Below, in pieces: positions 45,878-54,547 of a DNA stretch of 64,000 nucleotides. The notes under the pieces were generated by a model, which saw only the letters and a list, made by a program, of their open reading frames with translations, was not told where the DNA came from and did not search any database. How positions within the stretch are numbered: position 1 is the first letter of the stretch; each line of letters opens with the position of its first letter. Origin of the DNA: an uncultured Alphaproteobacteria bacterium (GTDB lineage: Bacteria; Pseudomonadota; Alphaproteobacteria; HIMB59); contig CACLUR010000001.1 of the NCBI GenBank assembly GCA_902610175.1, positions 434,001-498,000 on the forward strand. Reading direction: 5' to 3'. A program made the translations under genes and the position numbers.

Positions 45878-47917
45878 TATTTCCCTTTTACCTGTGTGAC
45901 TTGGTTCTGATACAACACCACGTTGTTCCAATGCTTCCATGATCCTTGCAGCTTTATTATATCCAATTTGAAAATTTCTTTGTAAATAGCTTGTAGATGC
46001 TTTATTGGAGGATTTTATAAGCTCTATAGACTTAGATATTAGTAATTCATCCTGATCACTAAGTGACTCAAAATTTTCATCGTTATTTTTTATAATTTCT
46101 TCTAATTCATCTAAATAATCTACTTGTCGGTTTCTCTTAATTTCTTTGATTAACTTATTAACTTCGTTGTCAGAAATGAATGCTGACTGATACCTGATTA
46201 TATTTCCCCCATTCTTAGTCATTAACATATCTCCATTGCCTAAAAGTTGTTCTGCCCCAACCTCTCCTAAAACGGTTCTACTATCGTATTTACTTGCTAC
46301 TTGAAAACTTATTCTAGAAGGAAAGTTTGCCTTTATACTTCCAGTGATTATATCAACACTTGGTCGTTGTGTTGCCATAACCAAATGTATACCGCAGGCT
46401 CTGGCCATTTGTGCTAAACGCTGAACATAGTGTTCAACGTCTTTACCAGCTGTCATCATTAAATCAGCCATCTCATCAATAAAAACAACAATGTATGGTA
46501 ACTTTTCATGAGATTTTTCGTTGTATCCCTCTAGACTTCTTGTATTTTCTTCATTCATAAGTGAGTATCTTCTCTCCATTTCTTTACAGACCCACTTCAG
46601 TGTAATAATTGCTTTTTTAGGCTCTGTAACAACTGGTGTAAGTAGATGAGCAATGTCGTTATAGACACTTAGTTCAAGCATTTTTGGGTCAATAAGTATT
46701 AATCTGAGTTCCTCTGGCGAGAACCTGTATAATATGCTTGCAAGTAAAGTATTTATGAATACAGATTTTCCTGACCCAGTTGTACCCGCAACAAGAAGGT
46801 GAGGGGTTTTACTTAAATCAATAACTTCTATATTTCCTGAAATATCTTTACCTATACATAAAGGTATTTTAAATGATGTCTTTTTAAAATTATTATTACT
46901 TAAAAGCTCTTTAATTGTTACTACCTCACGTTTTTCATTAGGCACTTCTACACCAAGGTACTGTGTTCCAAAAATTTGTGCAATTCTTACAGCTCCTACA
47001 CCCATACTTCTAGATATATCATCAGCAAGATTTATGATTGTATTAATTTTAATACCAGGGGCAGGCAATATCTCAAATAGAGTTACAACAGGACCCAACT
47101 TTACATTAATAACTTGTATATCTATGTTGAAGTCTTCAAATACTTTTTCTAATAATGTAGAATTTGTTTTTATATTCTCCTCTTCAACTTCAGTTTTGGA
47201 AAAGGAATTATCAGTTTCCAAAATTTCAAGCGATGGAGAATAGTAAGTTTGTGAGGTATTTTCTTTACTATCAAAATTATCAACATCGTAATTATCTGTT
47301 AGGTTATTGTTTATTATAGGCTCTTTTTTTATTCGAGATCTTGCGATTTCATTTTCATCCTTGCCTCTGAAAACCTTGACTAAATTAAACTTAGGAAATT
47401 TAAGCAAAAAAAGATTCTGAGATAATAAAAAAATTATAACTCCAAATATAGATAGTAAATAATGTATATAATTTAAACTATAAATTTCATAAATGTAATT
47501 TGCAAAGATGCCCCAAGGTTCGATTGTATCAATAAATTTAATATTAAATTCCAAATACAACAATGCTTGTGGAATTAATGTTAAGCTCAAAAAAAATGTT
47601 AAAAGTCTTATAAAAATATATCTGGGTGGTTTATTAATAAAAACTAATATCGAAAAAGACAAAAAAAATAAAATTATCAGATATCCAAATATACCAAAAG
47701 TATAAAATATAAAGCTTGCATAATAAGATCCAAAATCTCCTAATAAATTACCCGATACATTACTAGTTCTTGTTAAAAATGAATTATCATTTATGCTAAA
47801 TGTTAATAAAGATGCTGCTGATATAATAGATATTATCATTAAGGAAGTTGCATATGAGTACTTATATAATGATAAAAGTTTCTCTTTTAAAATATCAGGA
47901 ATATAGTTAATTTTCAT
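45863..47917 (-). CDS. ftsK: DNA translocase FtsK
   Basis: Cell-division DNA pump of 684 residues, compact for the family. Four or five N-terminal transmembrane helices (to about residue 175) anchor it at the septum, followed by a short linker. The motor has VAGTTGSGKSVFINTLLAS and VVFIDEMADLMM. The C-terminal gamma winged helix (YLQRNFQIGYNKAARIMEAL) reads KOPS sites and activates XerD. Confidence 0.97.
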   Translation of the reverse strand: MKINYIPDILKEKLLSLYKYSYATSLMIISIISAASLLTFSINDNSFLTRTSNVSGNLLGDFGSYYASFIFYTFGIFGYLIILFFLSFSILVFINKPPRYIFIRLLTFFLSLTLIPQALLYLEFNIKFIDTIEPWGIFANYIYEIYSLNYIHYLLSIFGVIIFLLSQNLFLLKFPKFNLVKVFRGKDENEIARSRIKKEPIINNNLTDNYDVDNFDSKENTSQTYYSPSLEILETDNSFSKTEVEEENIKTNSTLLEKVFEDFNIDIQVINVKLGPVVTLFEILPAPGIKINTIINLADDISRSMGVGAVRIAQIFGTQYLGVEVPNEKREVVTIKELLSNNNFKKTSFKIPLCIGKDISGNIEVIDLSKTPHLLVAGTTGSGKSVFINTLLASILYRFSPEELRLILIDPKMLELSVYNDIAHLLTPVVTEPKKAIITLKWVCKEMERRYSLMNEENTRSLEGYNEKSHEKLPYIVVFIDEMADLMMTAGKDVEHYVQRLAQMARACGIHLVMATQRPSVDIITGSIKANFPSRISFQVASKYDSRTVLGEVGAEQLLGNGDMLMTKNGGNIIRYQSAFISDNEVNKLIKEIKRNRQVDYLDELEEIIKNNDENFESLSDQDELLISKSIELIKSSNKASTSYLQRNFQIGYNKAARIMEALEQRGVVSEPSHTGKREILIKN

Positions 47918-47943
47918 TATTTTAAATAAATATATGCGTCTAA

Positions 47944-49065
47944 ATGAAAAATAAAATATTTAAATACGATTTTTTAATAGTTGGTGCAGGCCTAATTGGT
48001 TCACTTACAGCTTTAGCATTAAAAAAAAAGAAATTAAAAGTTTTGGTAATTGATGGCAAAAATTCTATACCAAAAGATCAGCGGACCTTGGCTGTAAATG
48101 CAAATTCTAAAGAATTTTTGGAAATGTTAGGTATTTGGAGACATCTTAAAACTAAACCACAGCAAATAAATAAAATCATTATTAAAGACTATATAAACTC
48201 TTCCCCACTTATTTTTAGCAATGATACAGAAGCAATGGGAAGTGTAATACACAATACTGAGCTTATTAAAATTGCTCGCCAAAAATTAAGTAATTTGCAA
48301 ATTTTGAAATCAAATATTCAAATTGATTTAGACAGCTTATCACCCAAAAAAATTACTAGAATTCATAATAAATTTTATTCTTTTAAAAAAATTGTAATAA
48401 GTATAGGAAAGAAAATTATATTTGCTCAAAAAAATAAAAGCTTAACTTTTGATAATGGTGACTTTTCATATGTAGGTTTTTTTAAACACCAAAATGATCA
48501 TAATAATCTTGCATATGAATTTTTTAATCAGGATGGACCATTAGCAGTTCTTCCATCTCCGCATTTAAACAATAAAAAATCTACATTTATTTTTTCCTCA
48601 AATAAACGAACCACATATCCTAAAATAAAATCTCTAATTAAAAGAAATTTTTATTCATCTCATGGAAAAATTCTATTTGATAAGCAATTACATAAATTTC
48701 CAGTTACTCCACATATAACAAAATACCATAAAAATTTTATATATGTGGGGGATAGTCTTAAATCTATTCATCCGGTAGCAGGGCAAGGCTGGAACTTAGG
48801 GATAAAGGATATCCAATCTTTAATGAACTTGATAGATAAATACCCTTTAGAAAGTGAAGCCTTCCAATCAATCTACTATTCAAGGAGGTTGATTGAAAGT
48901 TCTCTGTATTTTGGTTTTACATCTTTGATTAATTTTTTATATGAAAACCCAACGACCTTAAATAATAATTTCGTTAGATTTGGCTATAGCGGTTTACTAA
49001 ACTTTAAGCTTCTAAGAAATATCTTTATTAAACAAGCAATGGGAAGACTCAGTTTAATTGATTAG
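47944..49065 (+). CDS. UbiH/UbiF/COQ6-type FAD monooxygenase
   Basis: A flavin hydroxylase of ubiquinone biosynthesis, 373 residues. The FAD Rossmann motif is FLIVGAGLIGSLTALAL, the middle motif is DQRTLAVNANS, and the second FAD motif is VGDSLKSIHPVAGQGWNLG. Which ring position it hydroxylates is not predictable. Divergent from ftsK with 26 bp between starts; convergent with the LON-domain gene (17-bp overlap). Confidence 0.92.
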   Translation: MKNKIFKYDFLIVGAGLIGSLTALALKKKKLKVLVIDGKNSIPKDQRTLAVNANSKEFLEMLGIWRHLKTKPQQINKIIIKDYINSSPLIFSNDTEAMGSVIHNTELIKIARQKLSNLQILKSNIQIDLDSLSPKKITRIHNKFYSFKKIVISIGKKIIFAQKNKSLTFDNGDFSYVGFFKHQNDHNNLAYEFFNQDGPLAVLPSPHLNNKKSTFIFSSNKRTTYPKIKSLIKRNFYSSHGKILFDKQLHKFPVTPHITKYHKNFIYVGDSLKSIHPVAGQGWNLGIKDIQSLMNLIDKYPLESEAFQSIYYSRRLIESSLYFGFTSLINFLYENPTTLNNNFVRFGYSGLLNFKLLRNIFIKQAMGRLSLID

Positions 49066-49708
49066 GTGTTTTGCTACTTACTACTTGGAAAGTATTTAAA
49101 TCAAGAATAGAATTAATAGTATTAATTCTAGACAAGACATTTGGCGACTCTAAAATTGCTTGTTTATCTATCTTGTTGAATGGAGCTAACATAGCAAGTG
49201 TTGAAAGAAGCTGTAAATTTGATGTCTCAGATAGAACGTCTTTATCTATATCTAACTTTTTCATTCTAAAGAAATTTGTATATTTTTGAATTAGACTTGT
49301 ACGATCTAAGTTAGGCTCGATATTGTTAAGATCCTCAAAATAATCATTACAATCAATTGTGGCCTGATAATAGCCATGAGTATTAAGATTTCTATCGTGA
49401 AGAACAAATCGGCAAATTCCCTCTAGATTTAGAACAAGTCTATAATCCGGAGTCTCAATATAAGATGTAATTTTACCGATACATCCCATTTGAAAAAGCT
49501 CATTATTATTATTTTTAGGCTGAATAATTCCAATCATTCGGTGAGTCTTTAAACTATCTAAAGTCATCTTTATGTATCTCTCTTCGAAAATGTTTAATGG
49601 TAATTTTCCAAATGGGAGTAACAAAACGTTATCAAGAGGAAAAATAGGGATAGAACTTGGTATATCCATAGGCTTGATATCAAAAAGTTTTTTTATATTA
49701 TCGTCCAT
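49049..49708 (-). CDS. LON substrate-binding domain protein
   Basis: A 219-residue stand-alone Lon N-terminal domain (PUA-like) with IPIFPLDNVLLLPFGKLPLN and a later GCIGKI. No ATPase or protease domain is present. In alphaproteobacteria this gene typically follows a thioredoxin/CnoX gene, as it does here, sharing one base with it. Confidence 0.9.
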   Translation of the reverse strand: MDDNIKKLFDIKPMDIPSSIPIFPLDNVLLLPFGKLPLNIFEERYIKMTLDSLKTHRMIGIIQPKNNNNELFQMGCIGKITSYIETPDYRLVLNLEGICRFVLHDRNLNTHGYYQATIDCNDYFEDLNNIEPNLDRTSLIQKYTNFFRMKKLDIDKDVLSETSNLQLLSTLAMLAPFNKIDKQAILESPNVLSRINTINSILDLNTFQVVSSKTPNQLN

Positions 49709-50577
49709 TATTTAAACATTATACTAGATAATTTTTTTCGTGCTTCAATAACATTTGGATCATTAAAACCCAATAAATCAAAAAATTCTAAAAGTTTTTT
49801 TTTAGCAGCTCCATCTTTCCATTTAGGATCATGTTCAAAAATTTTAAGAAGTTCATCAAATCCTTTTTTAGTTTCACTTGTTGATAGATAGGTTTCAGCT
49901 AGTTCATATCTTAGATCTTTATCTTGAGGATTTGCTTTAATTTTTTCCAATATTTTTTCATATGATAAATCTGAATTTTCTTTATTCGAGCCATCTAAAA
50001 GCATTTTTATTTTTGATATTTCCTCATTTTTTAAAATGTTATCATCAAGTGACTCAAACATTTCTTGCGCATCTTGAAAACGCTTGAGCTGTAATAAACA
50101 TCTCAATAAACCTGTAATAATTTTTGCATTACCTGAATCAACGGCTATAAGTTTCTCATAAATTTTTAAAGACTCATCAAACTTTTTTTCTTTAAAAAAT
50201 TGATCTGCTTCATTTATTTGTCCTGGAATTTCATTACCTGGTGTTGCATCGATCAACTTTCTAACCATAATTTCAATTTTACTCTCTGGTTGAGCGCCTT
50301 GAAAGGCATCTATGGGTTTTCCATCTACAAAACCATAAACTGTCGGTATAGATTGAATATTTAATTGCGCAGCAATTCCCTGATTTTCATCAACATTGAT
50401 TTTGGCTAGTATTATTTTACCGTTTTTTTGATTAACTACTTTTTCTAAAGTAGGGGTTAGCTGCTTACATGGACCGCACCATGGTGCCCAGAAATCTACT
50501 ATTACAGGGATGGTTTTAGACTTCTCTACTACTTCACTTAAAAATTGATCTTCATTAATATCAACAACATTACTCAT
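49708..50577 (-). CDS. Thioredoxin-TPR co-chaperone (CnoX/YbbN type)
   Basis: A 289-residue protein with an N-terminal thioredoxin domain (residues 1-110) whose active site WAPWCGPCKQL keeps both cysteines, and a C-terminal helical TPR-like domain. E. coli CnoX lacks one cysteine and holds unfolded proteins under oxidative stress; this one could still be redox-active. The next gene on the same strand is the LON-domain protein. Confidence 0.9.
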   Translation of the reverse strand: MSNVVDINEDQFLSEVVEKSKTIPVIVDFWAPWCGPCKQLTPTLEKVVNQKNGKIILAKINVDENQGIAAQLNIQSIPTVYGFVDGKPIDAFQGAQPESKIEIMVRKLIDATPGNEIPGQINEADQFFKEKKFDESLKIYEKLIAVDSGNAKIITGLLRCLLQLKRFQDAQEMFESLDDNILKNEEISKIKMLLDGSNKENSDLSYEKILEKIKANPQDKDLRYELAETYLSTSETKKGFDELLKIFEHDPKWKDGAAKKKLLEFFDLLGFNDPNVIEARKKLSSIMFK

Positions 50578-50634
50578 ATTTTAGAAATGGTATCAAATGA
50601 ATTTTTTACAACAATAATAATTTTTCCTTTTGCC

Positions 50635-50663
50635 TTGATAGCCTTAAAAAGGAAGTTTATAAG
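50635..50663 (+). promoter_or_regulatory. Sigma-70 promoter of tRNA-Gly
   Basis: TTGATA (50635-50640), a 17-base spacer and TATAAG (50658-50663) form a good sigma-70 promoter on the plus strand. Transcription would begin near 50670, about 18 bases before the mature tRNA. Confidence 0.7.
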
Positions 50664-50687
50664 ATATTACGTTAAATAATTTACATT

Positions 50688-50762
50688 GCGGGCGTAGCTC
50701 AGGGGTAGAGCGCAACCTTGCCAAGGTTGAAGTCGAGGGTTCGAATCCCTTCGCCCGCTCCA
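50688..50762 (+). tRNA. tRNA-Gly (anticodon GCC)
   Basis: A complete cloverleaf: acceptor arms GCGGGCG/CGCCCGC, D-stem GCTC/GAGC, and anticodon stem CAACC/GGTTG with loop TTGCCAA (anticodon GCC at 50720-50722). The T-arm is GAGGG/TTCGAAT/CCCTT, followed by discriminator T and encoded CCA. It serves as the attachment site of the following genomic island, whose copy of the 3' part keeps the gene intact. Confidence 0.98.
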
Positions 50763-50764
50763 AT
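50718..50764 (+). repeat. attL: 47-bp repeat inside tRNA-Gly
   Basis: The left copy of the direct repeat begins at the first base of the anticodon loop and runs through CCA plus two bases. It is identical over 47 bp to 55192-55238. A repeat starting at the anticodon loop is typical of tyrosine-integrase attachment sites in tRNA genes. Confidence 0.92.
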
Positions 50765-50795
50765 AATCAATACTTTTTTGTTTCTTTTACAACTT

Positions 50796-50817
50796 GGTGT
50801 TAAACGTGGTGTTAAAC
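50796..50817 (+). repeat. Left pair of GGTGTTAAAC arm-type repeats
   Basis: Two direct copies of GGTGTTAAAC at 50796-50805 and 50808-50817, separated by two bases. The same 10-mer recurs three times near the other end. The spacing and placement resemble arm-type sites bound by the N-terminal domain of tyrosine integrases. Confidence 0.7.
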
Positions 50818-50874
50818 AAATCAAACTAGGTATTAATAACAATAGGGCTAAGAGGGTTTTCATTTAAGTTATTC

Positions 50875-51033
50875 TCAATCTTGATTTCCCTTAATGATTT
50901 GAGAAATAATTTTGCCACTTTCCTCTTTTTTTAGAGGCCTGATATTTCTTCCAAAAATTATTCCTGTTTTATACTTTAGTTTGACTAAATCCTCAGGCTT
51001 TCTAGCAACTGTAGATTTAATTACTTTAACCAT
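50875..51033 (-). CDS. Island microprotein, 52 residues
   Basis: Start chosen at the ATG at 51033 because AAAGGAG lies just upstream; the frame stays open for ten further codons that only read the ribosome-binding site. The product is basic (MVKVIKSTVARKPEDLVKL...) with no recognised domain. It overlaps the preceding gene by 8 bp, forming a two-gene unit. Confidence 0.55.
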   Translation of the reverse strand: MVKVIKSTVARKPEDLVKLKYKTGIIFGRNIRPLKKEESGKIISQIIKGNQD

Positions 51034-51181
51034 TTTTACTCTCCTTTGGTTTATTGGTGGCATTTAAAAACTTTTTAAGTTTTTGATTAGGTAATGGTTT
51101 TTGATGAAATTGTATATAAGAGCGATGAATAGGTATTCCTAGTTCTCTTATTTCTTTTAGCGTTAATTTTTTCATTGGCAT
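51026..51181 (-). CDS. Island microprotein, 51 residues
   Basis: Start chosen at the ATG at 51181, preceded by the strong Shine-Dalgarno AAAGGAGG. The product is basic (MPMKKLTLKEIRELGIPIH...) and unrecognised. Translationally linked to the 52-residue protein that follows. The ribosome-binding sites of this pair are stronger than those of many chromosomal genes around. Confidence 0.55.
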   Translation of the reverse strand: MPMKKLTLKEIRELGIPIHRSYIQFHQKPLPNQKLKKFLNATNKPKESKNG

Positions 51182-51304
51182 TGTTAACCTCCTTTGGTTT
51201 AAACAAGGCAACTAAAAAATGGAAAAATTTTATCCGTTTTAGCTGCATTTATTAAGCACCCGCAATATTGATTAGTAAATCGGTGCTACAATCTTTATAA
51301 ATGA

Positions 51305-51403
51305 TTATACAGATGGTGTAAATAATGAATTTCTAATTGTTTGCCTTATGTATATTGTTGTTCCAATAAAAATAATAAAATGAACGGGCCACCAATAAGG
51401 CAT
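51305..51403 (-). CDS. Possible 32-residue single-span microprotein
   Basis: A short frame opening MPYWWPVHFIIFIGTTIYI, with one hydrophobic span. In-frame codons upstream (EEWWYWFVN) extend the aromatic-rich character, but no canonical start is found there. It lies downstream of the ASCH-like gene on the same strand. Support is compositional only. Apart from this the 51182-51468 stretch holds nothing I can identify. Confidence 0.25.
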   Translation of the reverse strand: MPYWWPVHFIIFIGTTIYIRQTIRNSLFTPSV

Positions 51404-51468
51404 ATTTACAAACCAATACCACCATTCTTCAAATATTTTACCAAATCTGTTTTCAAAATTATCAAAAT

Positions 51469-51726
51469 TTACAAATTTTCTTTCTTAATAATTTTCCCTA
51501 AGTTAATGACATAGTCTCCCTTATTAACTTCAATTTCCTTATCATTTATCTTAATAATTTTTCTTTTATGATTAATTGAATATCCCTCATACTTACAAAT
51601 AAAAAAAGGCTTATCAGAACCATACCCATTGACGAATTTAATAAAGTCATAATGTTTGTTTGATAATCTTGACTCTATCCACTTAGATGGAGCCCTGTAT
51701 TCTTTTTTCTTGACTCCTTGTATCAT
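51469..51726 (-). CDS. Small ASCH-like protein
   Basis: An 85-residue protein. The opening KKKEYRAPSKWIESRL and the central FVNGYGSDKPFF resemble short phage-borne ASCH-domain proteins (a PUA-like RNA- or nucleotide-binding fold). The resemblance is by eye. It follows the methyltransferase gene on the same strand, 59 bp away. Confidence 0.5.
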   Translation of the reverse strand: MIQGVKKKEYRAPSKWIESRLSNKHYDFIKFVNGYGSDKPFFICKYEGYSINHKRKIIKINDKEIEVNKGDYVINLGKIIKKENL

Positions 51727-51767
51727 TAATTCAAACCAAATTTTTTTTAATGTGAGATGTAATACTC

Positions 51768-51793
51768 TATTCTGAGATATACTTATCAGAATA
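51768..51793 (-). terminator. Hairpin at the end of the methyltransferase gene
   Basis: TATTCTGA (51768-51775) and TCAGAATA (51786-51793) form an 8-bp perfect stem with a ten-base loop overlapping the methyltransferase stop. A run of eight T on the minus strand occurs about 20 bases later, so it may be a weak terminator or an RNA-processing hairpin between two island genes. Confidence 0.35.
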
Positions 51794-52532
51794 GCCCCCC
51801 AGAATTTTTTAATCTTTTTGTAGCAAAATCATGATAATCCTTATCAATCTCACTGCCTAAATAATTTCTTTTCATTAATTTTGCAACGTATGCAGTTGTA
51901 CCGGTGCCTATAAATGGGTCATAAACTAAGTCACCCTCATCAGAGAAATTCTTTAAAATATGATGAACTAATTCTTGTGGAAATACTGCACCGTGTTCTT
52001 TGTTCTTCTTTTTTTCTCTACCTATTTGCCAAATATCTTCCAACGTTCCTCTATTAAAATTAGCTTTTCTAAACCTCCTGCTAATTCCATCTTCTCTATC
52101 AAAAACTAAGATTAATTCAGTTCTTCGATTTAAAACTTTGTCTCTAATTGCTGGTTCTGCAACTTTTTTATCCCATATATAAATATCTTTTAACTCTTTA
52201 TAAAACTCACCCATTATCCTAAAAAAAGCTCTTTTACTTCCCGTCACTATTTGAATGTTGTAAAAAATTATCTTACTGGTTCTTAATAGTTCATTAATTA
52301 CTGATTTATGAAATTCAAAATATTCATCTATTGGTAAGTTATCTGCAAAGTTTTGATATTTTGTTGTAAGTTCTTTGACGATTTGACGAGAGCAATATTG
52401 GCCATTTCGAATTCTTAAATTCATATTGTATGGAGGTGAGGTGATAACAATATCTATAAAATCGTCAGGTGTTTTTTTTAAAGTTTCTAAACAAGACTCT
52501 TTATAAATTTTATTAATTTTAATTTTGGACAT
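51786..52532 (-). CDS. DNA (cytosine-N4) methyltransferase of a type II system
   Basis: A 248-residue beta-class methyltransferase: catalytic motif IV (ITSPPYNMNL) comes first, at about residue 31, and the SAM-binding motif I (DPFIGTGTTAYVA) is near the C-terminus. SPPY is typical of N4-cytosine enzymes, and N4-cytosine methylation is what protects MvaI/BcnI-type sites. It is divergent from the restriction gene, with about 44 bp between starts. Confidence 0.9.
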   Translation of the reverse strand: MSKIKINKIYKESCLETLKKTPDDFIDIVITSPPYNMNLRIRNGQYCSRQIVKELTTKYQNFADNLPIDEYFEFHKSVINELLRTSKIIFYNIQIVTGSKRAFFRIMGEFYKELKDIYIWDKKVAEPAIRDKVLNRRTELILVFDREDGISRRFRKANFNRGTLEDIWQIGREKKKNKEHGAVFPQELVHHILKNFSDEGDLVYDPFIGTGTTAYVAKLMKRNYLGSEIDKDYHDFATKRLKNSGGLF

Positions 52533-52576
52533 TGTCTGTAACTTTCCAATATAAGAAAAAAGGTGTAGTCTACAAG

Positions 52577-53344
52577 ATGATTATGCCTAATACAGATGCA
52601 GATAAATTTATTGAATCCTTCAAAAAAGTTAAGGAAATGGGTGAGATTAAATCAAATCGAAGTGGCAATACTGGTGTGGGTAAAACATTAGAAGACATTA
52701 TGAATGTTGAAGAGAACAACCTTCAAATACCAGATTTGTTTAATTTTGAAATAAAATCACAAAGAAATCTTAGTGAGTCTTATGTTACTCTTTTCACAAA
52801 ATCTCCAAAGCCTCCACGTATCAATAATACATTAAGATTAAAATATGGAAGCAACGATGAAGTTTTTAATGACATTAAAGTATTGCACACCTCAGTATTC
52901 CACAGTCGTTGGAATACACATATGGCCGGATATGGATATAGAACATATGTAGATTACGAAAATGAAAAACTTTTTCTAAAATTAAAAAATTTAGAAACTG
53001 ATGTAGAAGAAGATTTTACAATTTACTGGGACTTCGAAGATTTAAACTTCAAGTTAAACAACAAACTTCAAAACTTAGCATTTGTTAAAGCAGATGTAAG
53101 TAGAAGGGAAGAGGGAGAGTATTTTTACTTTAAGGAGTGTATTCTTTACACAGGAGGACTCACATTAAATAGATTTTTAAAAGCCATCGAAGATGATTAT
53201 ATTATGTTTGATGTAAGAATAGGTGCCTATAAAAATCCCAACAATAGAGCTACTTATGGAAAAATACACGACCACGGCAGCGGTTTTAGAATCAAAAAAC
53301 AAAACTTCTTAAATTTATATGATAGAGAGTTAAGGATTACTTAA
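52577..53344 (+). CDS. MvaI/BcnI-type restriction endonuclease
   Basis: A PD-(D/E)XK-fold type II endonuclease of about 255 residues. The family opening GNTGVGKTLEDIM is followed by IPDLFNFEIKSQ with the catalytic D, E and K, then FTKSPKPPRINNTLRLKYG and the C-terminal IHDHGSGFRI. MvaI cuts CCWGG and BcnI CCSGG; the target here is inferred to be similar, not shown. I use the ATG at 52577, which matches family N-termini; a TTG at 52532 is possible. TTGGAC-N19-TATAAG upstream is a plausible promoter. Confidence 0.9.
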   Translation: MIMPNTDADKFIESFKKVKEMGEIKSNRSGNTGVGKTLEDIMNVEENNLQIPDLFNFEIKSQRNLSESYVTLFTKSPKPPRINNTLRLKYGSNDEVFNDIKVLHTSVFHSRWNTHMAGYGYRTYVDYENEKLFLKLKNLETDVEEDFTIYWDFEDLNFKLNNKLQNLAFVKADVSRREEGEYFYFKECILYTGGLTLNRFLKAIEDDYIMFDVRIGAYKNPNNRATYGKIHDHGSGFRIKKQNFLNLYDRELRIT

Positions 53345-53583
53345 TCCTCATACTTAATTTCTATCTGATTTTGAATTTTATATAATTGCGGCAATACTTT
53401 TTCTTCATCAACTATACCCATTCTTTGAATAATATTGATAATGTCACCAATTTGTAATGGATAAGGCAATCGAGCAACGAATGTTCCTTGTTGCTCATAT
53501 TCTTTGATATGTCCTGATTTTTTTCTAAATTTCCTTATTTCTTTGTCTTTTTTTGCTTGCAAAAAATCAATAGGTATTTTCAT
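53341..53583 (-). CDS. Unknown island protein, 80 residues
   Basis: Starts at an ATG preceded by the strong ribosome-binding site AAAGGAGT. Basic N-terminus (MKIPIDFLQAKKDKEIRKF) and an acidic C-terminus; no domain recognised. It converges on the restriction gene with a 4-bp overlap and is divergent from the nuclease gene, so it is not placed as a classical controller protein. Confidence 0.6.
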   Translation of the reverse strand: MKIPIDFLQAKKDKEIRKFRKKSGHIKEYEQQGTFVARLPYPLQIGDIINIIQRMGIVDEEKVLPQLYKIQNQIEIKYED

Positions 53584-53728
53584 GTTACTCCTTTCAATAA
53601 AAACGATGATATTAGAGAACTTTATTCGTTCTGAAATTTATTATTAGAAAACTACTTTTACCAAAATCAAATAACGTAGTCAATATTATGTAAGAATTAA
53701 TCAATTATGCTAATATAAGAAAATACTG

Positions 53729-54547
53729 ATGATAAGCCTCAAAAGAAATAAGAAAACTGGTGAGCTTGTAATGGCAAAAGGAACCAGAGTAATGAAAAAA
53801 TATATCTATCAACCAAACCAAAAGGATGATTTTAAAGTTAGCAGGTCTAAATTTGAGGATTTTTTAAAATGTGAAAAATGTTTTTACTTAGATAGAGTTG
53901 GAGGGCTTGAGAGACCAGATATTCCTTCATTTACACTTAATGAAACCACTGACATTCTCTATAAAAAAGAATTTGATTTATGCAGAGAAAAACGAATACC
54001 TCACAGACTTTTAGTCGAAAACGAATTATCACATATCATTCCCTATCAACATGAAGATATAGACAAGTGGAGAGACTCTCTACATTACGGATTAATGGTA
54101 AGATATAAAGATACAAACATTATTCTATCTGGTGGAGTAGATGATGTTTGGATTAATACGAATAACAATAAACTTGTTGTTTTAGATTACAAATCTCAAG
54201 CAAAAAAAATTGAAAAATTAAATCATAAAGACTATTTAGACGATGTTTATCATCAAAGTTATAAAACACAGTTAGAATTTTATGCCTACTTGCTAATCAA
54301 AATGGGACATGAGGTTGATGAAACTGGATATTTTGTTGTTTGTAATGCTGATAGAGACAAAGAGAATTTTGAAAAAAATATGAAATTTGATGAACTATTA
54401 GTACCATATAAACTTAATTTGATTTGGATTGAGCAAAAGATAGATGAGATGATTGATGTACTAAATGAAAAAAAATTATTCAAAAGTAATGAAAGTTGCA
54501 TGAATTGTGCTTACCAAAGGGAAAGAGAGTTATTAGGTTATAAGTGA
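53729..54547 (+). CDS. Fe-S cluster PD-(D/E)XK nuclease (Cas4/RecB-like)
   Basis: A 272-residue nuclease. SRSKFEDFLKCEKCFYLD at about residue 37 supplies two cysteines and CMNCAYQRE at the C-terminus supplies two more, the spacing of an AddB/Cas4-type iron-sulfur cluster. The catalytic core is GGVDDVW, VVLDYKS and YKTQLEFYAYLL. The family is common in marine bacteria, with no established role. It overlaps the next gene by 4 bp (GTGA). A downstream ATG (residue 15) is an alternative start. Confidence 0.85.
   Translation: MISLKRNKKTGELVMAKGTRVMKKYIYQPNQKDDFKVSRSKFEDFLKCEKCFYLDRVGGLERPDIPSFTLNETTDILYKKEFDLCREKRIPHRLLVENELSHIIPYQHEDIDKWRDSLHYGLMVRYKDTNIILSGGVDDVWINTNNNKLVVLDYKSQAKKIEKLNHKDYLDDVYHQSYKTQLEFYAYLLIKMGHEVDETGYFVVCNADRDKENFEKNMKFDELLVPYKLNLIWIEQKIDEMIDVLNEKKLFKSNESCMNCAYQRERELLGYK

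Noticed and set aside
53729-54547. CRISPR-associated Cas4
   Set aside because: The nuclease resembles Cas4, but there is no repeat-spacer array or other cas gene in the window; the general PD-(D/E)XK family fits better.
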